From: Oscillospiraceae bacterium
GTDB lineage: Bacteria > Bacillota_A > Clostridia > Oscillospirales > Oscillospiraceae
Assembly: GCA_017627975.1 (NCBI GenBank)
Contig: JAGAFT010000004.1
Coordinates: forward strand, 1-5,547
Direction: 5' to 3'
DNA length: 5,547 bases
A program made the position numbers and the translations under genes. Below, in pieces: positions 1 to 5,331 of the stretch (positions within the stretch are counted from its first letter, which is position 1; every line of letters begins with the position of its first letter). Below the pieces are notes generated by a model, which did not search any database, was not told the origin of the DNA, and saw only the letters and a program-made list of their open reading frames with translations.

Positions 1-1192
1 GCTTCTCGCCGATGAAGGGCTTGTTTCCGAGGACCAGCACCTCGCCGTACTCGTTCAGGCCGTAGCGGCCGGCCCGGCCTCCGATCTGGTTGATCTCCGC
101 CGTGGTGAGCGGCCGGAAGTCTTTCCCGTCGTACTTCTCCGTCTCCGCGAAGACCACCCGCTTGATCGGCAGGGAAATACCCAGGCCGATGGCGTCGGTG
201 GCCACCACGATGTTTGTTTCGCCCGAGGTGTACTTGCGCACCTCGTTGCGTCTGGCCTCCGGCGGCAGCGCGCCGTAAATGACGCTTGCCCGGAAGCCGT
301 TTTTCTCCAACAGGGCCGCCGTCGAGAGCACGCTCTTGCGGGAAAAGCAGATCAGCGCGTCGTCCGGCCGCAGGTCTTTATACCCGGTGCAGATGCCGCC
401 GTAGCGCAGCGGCGCCAGGCGCTCATGCCGCACCACGCTGTAATGGTCCCCGAAGCTCTGGATCAGCTCTTCGATGTACTTCAGGGCCTCCGGCGCCATG
501 CAGATATGCACCACATCCGCGTTCACCAGGCAGATGGCCCTCAGCCAGGAGGCGCCCCGGCTCGGGTCCGCGATCAGCTGGGCCTCGTCGATCACCGCGG
601 TCTTGAAATGGCTTTTGCAGTCGCAGAGCTCTATCGTGGAGGAGACAATCTGGGCGTTTTCCACCTGGATGGATTCCTCTCCGGTCAGCATGCTGCAGGG
701 GATGCCGGCGGCGTTGATTTTGTCGTACATCTCCAGCGCCAGCAGGCGCAGCGGGCCCAGATAGGTCCCGGGGATGTTCTTCTTCAGGTCTTCGATGGCG
801 TCAAAGGTCTTGCCGCTGTTGGTCGGCCCGACGTGCAGGACAAAGCTGCGCTTCATCTGCCGGGCCCGCTCCACATAGCCTTCCGGAGAATAGGTCTGGA
901 AGATCTGCCGGATCTCCGCAATCTGCTTCTGCTCGTTCTGTGCGCTGCGCTTCTCCTCCAGGGATTTCGCGATTTCGGGATGCTGGATGGCTTTCTCCAC
1001 CTGCTCCCTCGGCCACACGCCGATGTTCCAGTAGGCGCCGTTTCGCATCCGGACGGTCTGAAGCTGCGGTTTCGGGAAGTAGCGGTGGATCTGGTTCTTC
1101 GACACGCCGTATTCCTGGATGATCTGCCGCTGCGTGAGCAGTCCGTCACCGCCGCCGTCTGTTCTCTTTTTGCTTCCTCGTCTTCTGCTCAT
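1..1192 (-). CDS. SUV3-like DExH-box RNA helicase with N-terminal HTH-like segment (3' end beyond window)
   Basis: The reverse strand is open from an ATG at 1192 to the window edge (397 codons, C-terminus missing). Superfamily 2 helicase motifs appear in order: Walker A GPTNSGKT (residues 122-129), Ia GPLRLLALE (146-154), II IDEAQ (201-205), IV ICFSRKS (281-287), V ATDAIGLGIS (331-340) and VI QIGGRAGR (369-376). Their wording (HVGPTNSGKT, TGEE, VIYGALPP, ATDAIGLG, GRAGR) is that of the SUV3 family, the ATP-dependent RNA helicase of the mitochondrial degradosome, so NTP-driven RNA unwinding in the cytoplasm is expected. Residues 19-62 precede the helicase core and resemble a helix-turn-helix (LTQRQIIQEYGVSKNQIHRYF), followed by a charged, probably helical linker (about 63-112). 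The gene starts 11 bases after the greA stop with GGAG four bases before the ATG, so it is probably co-transcribed with greA. An in-frame TTG at 1207 is a less likely start. The family call is firm; the biological role is inferred. Confidence 0.88.
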   Translation of the reverse strand, partial: MSRRRGSKKRTDGGGDGLLTQRQIIQEYGVSKNQIHRYFPKPQLQTVRMRNGAYWNIGVWPREQVEKAIQHPEIAKSLEEKRSAQNEQKQIAEIRQIFQTYSPEGYVERARQMKRSFVLHVGPTNSGKTFDAIEDLKKNIPGTYLGPLRLLALEMYDKINAAGIPCSMLTGEESIQVENAQIVSSTIELCDCKSHFKTAVIDEAQLIADPSRGASWLRAICLVNADVVHICMAPEALKYIEELIQSFGDHYSVVRHERLAPLRYGGICTGYKDLRPDDALICFSRKSVLSTAALLEKNGFRASVIYGALPPEARRNEVRKYTSGETNIVVATDAIGLGISLPIKRVVFAETEKYDGKDFRPLTTAEINQIGGRAGRYGLNEYGEVLVLGNKPFIGEK

Positions 1193-1203
1193 ACCGCTCC
1201 GTA

Positions 1204-1707
1204 TCAATATCCCAGCAGGGGAACCGAGCCGTCGTCCTTTGACTTTTTGATGGAGCGGATCTCCGCCTCATAGCTGTAGTGCTCGTCCACCTGCACGGTG
1301 AAGCGGTCCCCGACCTTTTTGCCGAGCACCTGCTTGCCGAAGGGGGATTCCCGGCTGATCAGACCCTTGCGCGGGTCGCAGCGTACCGTTGTGACCACGC
1401 GGATGATTTCGGTGTCGTCGTCCTCGGGCATATAGATCTCCACCTCGTCGAAGAGGCCTACGCTCTCCTCGTCGGACGTATCGTCGATGATCTTCGCGGT
1501 CTTGATCATGCCCTCCAGATAGCGCATGCGGCTGCGGTTCTGGTTCTGGGCCTGCTTGGCCGCCTTGTATTCATAGTTCTCGCTCAGATCTCCGAAGGCG
1601 CGGGTGCGCTTGACCTCCTCGATCAGGCCGGGCATCAGCTCCAGTCTGCGATAGTCAAGCTCCTCCTTCATCTTCCGGATGTCTTCACGGGTCAGTTCGT
1701 CATGCAT
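1204..1707 (-). CDS. greA: Transcription elongation factor GreA
   Basis: A 167-residue protein, close to the usual GreA length of about 158. Gre factors enter the secondary channel of RNA polymerase and stimulate cleavage of backtracked transcripts. The N-terminal coiled coil (about residues 2-75) carries the tip motif FGDLSENYEYKAAKQ; D40 and E43 match the acidic residues that coordinate the catalytic magnesium. The C-terminal FKBP-like domain (about 83-155) has the hallmark ISRESPFGKQVLGKKVGD at 117-134. The ATG at 1707 is chosen because AGGAGG lies eight bases upstream and the family N-terminus begins there; a longer in-frame ATG at 1794 would run through the promoter. The coiled coil (YKAAKQAQNQNRSRMRYLEGMIKTA) looks like a clostridial variant rather than the E. 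coli type, so this may be one of two Gre paralogs. It is divergent from murI and first in the leftward operon. Confidence 0.93.
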   Translation of the reverse strand: MHDELTREDIRKMKEELDYRRLELMPGLIEEVKRTRAFGDLSENYEYKAAKQAQNQNRSRMRYLEGMIKTAKIIDDTSDEESVGLFDEVEIYMPEDDDTEIIRVVTTVRCDPRKGLISRESPFGKQVLGKKVGDRFTVQVDEHYSYEAEIRSIKKSKDDGSVPLLGY

Positions 1708-1715
1708 GTTTTGTT

Positions 1716-1721
1716 CCTCCT
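1716..1721 (-). promoter_or_regulatory. Ribosome binding site of greA
   Basis: Perfect AGGAGG on the reverse strand, eight bases before the ATG at 1707. It decides the start in favour of 1707 over the upstream in-frame ATG at 1794. Confidence 0.85.
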
Positions 1722-1737
1722 GTCTGTGGCAGGCTGC

Positions 1738-1766
1738 ATTATACGCTGAACCCCTGAAAAAATCCA
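1738..1766 (-). promoter_or_regulatory. Promoter of the greA-helicase operon
   Basis: A perfect -10 TATAAT on the reverse strand at 1743-1738, with TGGATT 17 bases upstream (1766-1761) as a weak -35 (3 of 6 matches to TTGACA). The predicted transcription start is about 1731, giving a short leader of about 24 bases. The -10 is convincing; the -35 is poor. Confidence 0.65.
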
Positions 1767-1787
1767 GTCTTTTCGGCGAATTTGTGC

Positions 1788-1816
1788 TTGTCATACGCGC
1801 AGTTTTACGCTATACT
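1788..1816 (+). promoter_or_regulatory. Promoter of the murI-ywiB-argS operon
   Basis: TTGTCA (1788-1793) and TATACT (1811-1816) are separated by exactly 17 bases; each box matches the sigma-A consensus at 5 of 6 positions. The predicted start is near 1823, leaving a leader of about 27 bases with GGAGAG just before the murI ATG. It is the only obvious promoter for the three overlapping genes downstream. Confidence 0.8.
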
Positions 1817-1849
1817 GTCACTTTGCAGTTTGAATGATCGGAGAGAATC

Positions 1850-2698
1850 ATGGACAACAGACCCATCGGCATTTTTGATTCCGGCCTCGGCGGGCTGAAC
1901 GGATTGCGCGCGCTGCGCCGCTTTCTGCCGGATGAGAATCTCGTTTATTTTGCGGACAGCGGGCGTCTCCCCTATGGGGCAAAGTCCCGTTCCCAGCTTC
2001 GCGGGATGGCAAACCAGGATCTGCGTTTTCTCTCCTCCTTCGATGTCAAGGCAATTCTGATCGCCTGCGGCACGCTCTCCTCCAACGCCGGGGACATTCT
2101 CGCCGAATGGCCGATCCCCACGGTGGGCGTGCTTACGTCCTCTGCGGACTGGATGCGCCGCCTGGAGGGTTCCGGTCCCATCGCGGTGATCGCCACCGAG
2201 GCCAGCATCCGAAGCGGCAGCTATCAGGCCGCTCTGCGGGAAGCCTGTCCGAAGCGTGAAGTGGTCGCGATCCCCTGCCCGGATTTCGTCCCGCTCATCG
2301 AAAGCGGGCACTGTTCATCGGAGGATCCCGCGGTCCGGGATGCGGTCCGCCGCTATCTTCAGCCCGCCCGGGACGCCGGTGCGGAGGCGCTGCTTCTGGG
2401 CTGCACCCATTATGATATCATTCAAGACGCGATCTCCCGTTTTCTCGGCCCTGACATTACCCTGGTCAGCGCCGCGGAAAGCGGTGCGGCCGCCCTCTGT
2501 TCCCGCCTTCTGAAAGAGGGCCGTACCGGCGGCTGCGGGGAGACCCGCTTCTTCACCAGCGGCGACAGCCGCGCCTTTTCCGAGGCCGCCGCCCTGTTTC
2601 TGGGTTGCACCGCCGAAGAGGTCCCCACGGAGTCCGTTCCGCCGGAGCCGCTCCCGGGCCCAACGAATCTCGATCACAGGAGTGATGCATCATGTTAA
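1850..2698 (+). CDS. murI: Glutamate racemase (variant active-site motif)
   Basis: A 282-residue cofactor-independent Asp/Glu racemase that converts L-glutamate to D-glutamate for peptidoglycan in the cytoplasm. Visible family landmarks are IGIFDSGLGGL (residues 6-16, D10 and S11), the YFADSGRLPYGAKS region (33-46), the first catalytic cysteine C73 in IACGT, E151 in CPDFVPLIES, and the second cysteine C185 with H187 in LLGCTHY. FFTSGDSRAF (234-243) is the conserved C-terminal strand. Both catalytic cysteines and the assisting Asp, Glu and His are present, so activity is plausible. The usual ACNT motif reads ACGT: the substrate-contacting Asn is Gly74, and the nearby DTAR reads DSGR. A Pro-rich tail (about 255-282) exceeds the usual end of the family. 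ATG at 1850 is preceded by GGAGAG. The 3' end overlaps the next gene by seven bases. A racemase of altered specificity is possible. Confidence 0.88.
   Translation: MDNRPIGIFDSGLGGLNGLRALRRFLPDENLVYFADSGRLPYGAKSRSQLRGMANQDLRFLSSFDVKAILIACGTLSSNAGDILAEWPIPTVGVLTSSADWMRRLEGSGPIAVIATEASIRSGSYQAALREACPKREVVAIPCPDFVPLIESGHCSSEDPAVRDAVRRYLQPARDAGAEALLLGCTHYDIIQDAISRFLGPDITLVSAAESGAAALCSRLLKEGRTGGCGETRFFTSGDSRAFSEAAALFLGCTAEEVPTESVPPEPLPGPTNLDHRSDASC
2678..2682 (+). promoter_or_regulatory. Ribosome binding site of the DUF1934 gene, inside murI
   Basis: AGGAG nine bases before the ATG at 2692, lying within the last codons of murI. It supports 2692 as the start and indicates translational coupling. 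The out-of-frame ATG at 2685 is too close to it to be used. Confidence 0.7.
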
Positions 2699-3129
2699 AA
2701 GACGTCTGGATTTCAATTTCCAACCACCAGAGCCACGGTCCGACAGAGGAAGACACCCTGGTGTTTGACACCGTGGGATCCTACTTCTTCAACGACGGCA
2801 TCGGCGTCCTGAGCTATCAGGAGTCCGAGCTCACCGGCCTCGAAGGGACACGCACCAGTGTCATGGTCATGCCGAACCAGGTCGTGGTGGACCGGGACGG
2901 CCTGCTCACCGGCCGCATGGTCTTCCGCGAGGGCACGCGGGATTCCTATCCGTACCAGACGCCCTACGGGCAGATGATGCTCGGCATTGACACACGCAGC
3001 ATCCGCCCCAATTTCAATGAGAACGGCGGAGACGTGGAGATCGACTATATCACCGATCTCGCCCACACCGTTGTCGCGAGGAACAAATTCCGTATATCGG
3101 TCAAGGAGATGGAGAAGGCAAATGGCTAA
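2692..3129 (+). CDS. ywiB: DUF1934 (YwiB-like) beta-barrel protein
   Basis: A 145-residue soluble protein without signal peptide or membrane segment. It has the typical DUF1934 pattern: GLEGT at 49-53, RMVFREGTR at 75-83, TPYG at 90-93 and NENGGDVEIDY at 109-119, ending in alternating strand-like residues. The family, whose Bacillus subtilis member is YwiB, adopts a calycin/lipocalin-like barrel and has no established biochemical role. In B. subtilis ywiB also lies directly upstream of argS, so the neighbourhood supports the assignment. The start overlaps the murI stop (ATGTTAA) and the end overlaps the argS start (ATGGCTAA), so all three are probably translated from one mRNA. A role tied to translation or to arginine/tRNA is only a guess from position. 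Confidence 0.88.
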   Translation: MLKDVWISISNHQSHGPTEEDTLVFDTVGSYFFNDGIGVLSYQESELTGLEGTRTSVMVMPNQVVVDRDGLLTGRMVFREGTRDSYPYQTPYGQMMLGIDTRSIRPNFNENGGDVEIDYITDLAHTVVARNKFRISVKEMEKANG

Positions 3130-4921
3130 TCTGATAGAACTGGCAAAACAGAGTGCGGACGAGCTTCTGCGGGAAGCATATCAGGCGGCGGTGGCTGCCG
3201 GGGCGCTTCCGGCCGGGGCCGAACTCACCGGCACGGTGGAGATACCCAAGGATGTTTCCAACGGGGACTACGCCGCCAACCACGCCATGGTCTGCGCCCG
3301 TGCGCTGCACCTTCCCCCGCGCAAGATTGCCGAGGCCCTCGCCGCGCACTGCGCGCTGGAGGGAAGCTTCTTCTCCTCGGTCTCCGTCGCCGGTCCCGGC
3401 TTCATCAACTTCCGCCTGTCCGGGCGCTGGTACAGCGAAGTGCTTCGCAGCGTCCGCGAAGAGGGCATGTCCTACGGTCACATCCGTGACGGCGAGGGCA
3501 AGCGGGTCAACGTTGAGTTCGTCTCCGCCAACCCCACCGGTCCCATGCATCTCGGCAACGCCCGCGGCGGCGTGCTGGGCGACGCCCTGGCCTCCGTGCT
3601 GAGCTTTGCCGGCTATGAGGTCAGCCGTGAGTTTTACGTGAACGACGCCGGCAACCAGATCGAGAAGTTTGCCTCTTCCATCGACGCGCGCTATCACCAG
3701 CTCGCCGAGGGGAAGATCGACTGGCCCGATCTCCCGGAAAAGGAAGAAGACCGGCTTCCGGATGTGGCGTATTATGACGGCTTTCCGGCCGACGGCTACC
3801 ACGGCGAGGATATCAAAGAACTCGCCAAGGCCTTTTTCGCCCAGGAGGGGGACGCATGGCTCGCCAAACCCGAGGCGGAGCGCCACGCCGCTATGGCGAA
3901 GTTCGGCCTTGCGCGCAACATTCCGAAGATGAAGGAAGATCTCCGGCGTTACGGCGTGGAATACGACCGCTGGTTCCTGGAGTCCGAGCTTCACGAGAGC
4001 GGCTTTGTCAAAGCCACCGTCGACCGTCTGACCGAGATGGGCTTTACCTATGAAAAGGACGGCGCCCTCTGGCTGCGCACCGCCGAAATTCTCGGCAGCA
4101 AGCTTCTTGCCGAGGGCAAGAGCGAGGAAGCCATCGCGAAACTGGATCTGAAGGACGACGTGCTGCGCCGCTCCAACGGCTTCTACACCTACTTCGCCGC
4201 GGACATCGCCTACCACCGCAACAAGCTGGAGATCCGCGGCTTCGACAAGGCCATCAACATCTGGGGTGCGGACCACCACGGTCATATTGCCCGCCTCAAA
4301 GGCGCCATGGACGCGCTGGATCTCGACGGCGAGCACCGTCTGGACATTGTTCTGATGCAGCTGGTCAAGCTCATGCGCGACGGAAAGCCCGAGAGAATGT
4401 CCAAGCGCACCGGCAAGGCCATCTCTCTGACGGACCTTCTGGACGAGGTTCCGGTGGATGCCGCGCGCTACTTCTTCAACACCCGTCCGGAGTCCCCGGT
4501 GGAGTTTGACCTTGACCTCGCCGTCCGCCAGGACAGCGAGAACCCGGTCTATTATGTCCAGTACGCCCACGCGCGAATCTGCACCCTGATCGCCGCCCTG
4601 GCGGCCCAGGGGCACAGCGTGGAGGACGCCGTATCCGCCGATACCGCGCTGCTCTGCACCCCGGAGGAGCAGGAGCTTATCAAGCAGCTCGCCGCCCTCC
4701 CCGAGGAGATCCGTCTCGCCGCCCGCGACTATGACCCCAGCCGCATCAACAAATTCGTCACTGAGCTGGCCACCCGCTTCCATAAGTTCTACACCGTCTG
4801 CCGCATCAAGGATGCCGAGCCCGGTATTCTGGAAGCCCGTCTGCTTCTCTGTGCCGCCGTGCGCCAGGTCATTGAAATCGCCCTCGGCATCATCGGCGTC
4901 TCCGCTCCGGAGCACATGTGA
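3122..4921 (+). CDS. argS: Arginyl-tRNA synthetase
   Basis: A 599-residue class Ia aminoacyl-tRNA synthetase that joins arginine to tRNA-Arg using ATP in the cytoplasm. The N-terminal additional domain (about 1-100, with EIPKDVSNGDYAANHAM) recognises the tRNA elbow. The catalytic Rossmann fold carries the HIGH-type signature as HLGN (143-146) in SANPTGPMHLGNARGG, plus FYVNDAGNQ (171-179) and WGADHHGH (381-388). The KMSKS loop reads RMSKRTGK (425-432), normal for bacterial ArgRS. The DALR anticodon-binding domain runs from about YYVQYAHARI (477) to the terminal GVSAPEHM. Length matches the family (550-600). The ATG at 3122 is chosen over the open frame extending upstream to 2987 because it fits the family N-terminus and follows GGAGAAGG with a seven-base gap. 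It is the last gene of the operon, with an intrinsic terminator 50 bases downstream. No T-box leader is present. Confidence 0.97.
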   Translation: MANLIELAKQSADELLREAYQAAVAAGALPAGAELTGTVEIPKDVSNGDYAANHAMVCARALHLPPRKIAEALAAHCALEGSFFSSVSVAGPGFINFRLSGRWYSEVLRSVREEGMSYGHIRDGEGKRVNVEFVSANPTGPMHLGNARGGVLGDALASVLSFAGYEVSREFYVNDAGNQIEKFASSIDARYHQLAEGKIDWPDLPEKEEDRLPDVAYYDGFPADGYHGEDIKELAKAFFAQEGDAWLAKPEAERHAAMAKFGLARNIPKMKEDLRRYGVEYDRWFLESELHESGFVKATVDRLTEMGFTYEKDGALWLRTAEILGSKLLAEGKSEEAIAKLDLKDDVLRRSNGFYTYFAADIAYHRNKLEIRGFDKAINIWGADHHGHIARLKGAMDALDLDGEHRLDIVLMQLVKLMRDGKPERMSKRTGKAISLTDLLDEVPVDAARYFFNTRPESPVEFDLDLAVRQDSENPVYYVQYAHARICTLIAALAAQGHSVEDAVSADTALLCTPEEQELIKQLAALPEEIRLAARDYDPSRINKFVTELATRFHKFYTVCRIKDAEPGILEARLLLCAAVRQVIEIALGIIGVSAPEHM

Positions 4922-4971
4922 GTTTTTCCGGGACCTTTGTTCCCGCCGGAGAGCATCCTGCCGTTTCATCG

Positions 4972-5008
4972 GCACCGTACAGGCCTACCGCCTGTACGGT
5001 GCTTTTTT
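4972..5008 (+). terminator. Intrinsic terminator of the murI-ywiB-argS operon
   Basis: A perfect 13-base-pair stem, GCACCGTACAGGC (4972-4984) against GCCTGTACGGTGC (4990-5002), with a five-base CTACC loop, followed at once by six T (5003-5008). The T tract lies only on the rightward side, so it terminates transcription coming from argS. It also insulates the next gene. Confidence 0.95.
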
Positions 5009-5107
5009 CATGTTTCCGCCCCGCTCTCCGGAGGATCCGGCGCATGGGCCCGCCCCTTGCCGAATGCCCTTCTTCCCCTCCCGCCGAATCGCCCGTTTAT
5101 TCGTTTA

Positions 5108-5128
5108 GACACTTCTTTAAGAAGTGTC
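5108..5128. repeat. Perfect 21-base inverted repeat (candidate operator or hairpin)
   Basis: Left arm GACACTTCTT (5108-5117), one central T, right arm AAGAAGTGTC (5119-5128); all ten pairs are exact. It ends about 61 bases upstream of the -35 box of the dehydratase promoter and lies 100 bases after the argS terminator. The near-zero spacer favours a binding site for a dimeric regulator, but it could also form an 8-bp hairpin with a TTTAA loop. No T tract follows, so it is not a typical terminator. Confidence 0.7.
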
Positions 5129-5170
5129 AAGAAATACAAGAATCCGGTAATTTTCCCCGTTTTCTTTGGT

Positions 5171-5186
5171 CAATTTATATAAATTG
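5171..5186. repeat. Perfect 16-base AT-rich palindrome abutting the -35 box
   Basis: CAATTTAT (5171-5178) followed directly by its reverse complement ATAAATTG (5179-5186), ending four bases before the TTGACA at 5190. A second, overlapping inverted repeat uses GTCAATT (5169-5175) and AATTGAC (5188-5194), which enters the -35 box. The position fits an operator for a repressor or activator; an AT-rich UP-element is the plain alternative. Confidence 0.65.
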
Positions 5187-5189
5187 TAA

Positions 5190-5218
5190 TTGACAAGGCT
5201 TTGACGTACCGTTATAAT
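5190..5218 (+). promoter_or_regulatory. Perfect-consensus sigma-A promoter of the dehydratase gene
   Basis: TTGACA (5190-5195) and TATAAT (5213-5218) are separated by exactly 17 bases, a 12 of 12 match to the vegetative sigma consensus. The predicted start is about 5225, giving a leader of about 107 bases. A second TTGAC (5201-5205) sits 11 bases, about one helical turn, after the first. A promoter this strong next to palindromes is likely to be repressor-controlled. Confidence 0.88.
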
Positions 5219-5319
5219 GAAGAGCGTGAAAGTAGGGGGATTACTGCGTCTTTTTGCCGCCCCCGACCGTATGTGCGGACCGGTGCCGGAAGCGGTATCT
5301 GCCCGTGAAAAAATCTGAT

Positions 5320-5324
5320 GGAGG
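5320..5324 (+). promoter_or_regulatory. Ribosome binding site selecting a GTG start
   Basis: GGAGG seven bases before the GTG at 5332. The ATG at 5318 overlaps this site and would encode only five residues before a TGA, so the GTG is the real start. Confidence 0.75.
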
Positions 5325-5331
5325 GTTATCT

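Larger units (their letters stand above)
4922..5331. other. Intergenic region between argS and the dehydratase gene
   Basis: 410 bases with no credible gene. From left to right it holds about 50 plain bases after argS, the argS terminator (4972-5008), a GC-rich C-heavy stretch (about 5009-5100) in which I see nothing, an AT-rich patch (about 5104-5195) with two perfect palindromes, a consensus promoter (5190-5218), and a GC-rich leader to the GTG at 5332. The short open frames crossing this region run through the terminator or the promoter and have no family resemblance. Confidence 0.85.

Noticed and set aside
425..1273. 282-codon open frame on the plus strand
   Set aside because: It is antisense to the SUV3-like helicase, whose frame shows every SF2 motif in order, and runs into greA. 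It has no recognisable domain.
1279..1749. 156-codon plus-strand open frame opposite greA
   Set aside because: Hydrophobic mirror translation of the greA coiled coil; the greA frame has an RBS, a promoter and family motifs.
1708..1794. 29-residue N-terminal extension of GreA from an upstream ATG
   Set aside because: It would be translated through the -10 box, and the ideal AGGAGG lies before the internal ATG at 1707.
2987..3121. 45-residue N-terminal extension of ArgS
   Set aside because: It would overlap the DUF1934 gene for its whole length; the ATG at 3122 has its own RBS and matches the family N-terminus.
2987..3121. T-box or other tRNA-sensing leader for argS
   Set aside because: There is no untranslated space before argS, and no T-box sequence is seen before murI, where the leader is only about 27 bases.
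3101..4975. 624-codon open frame on the minus strand opposite argS
   Set aside because: It exactly shadows a certain argS with GC-rich third positions, which leaves the antisense frame open. Its translation is Gly/Val/Leu-rich without any family motif, and it would cross the argS terminator.
4918..5193. Small open frames in the intergenic region after argS
   Set aside because: They span the argS terminator and the palindromes, show low-complexity Pro/Arg/Ser translations, and lack a convincing promoter placed before them.
5225..5331. Known riboswitch (fluoride, ZTP, THF, c-di-GMP, guanidine types considered)
   Set aside because: None of the conserved core sequences I know for these classes is present.
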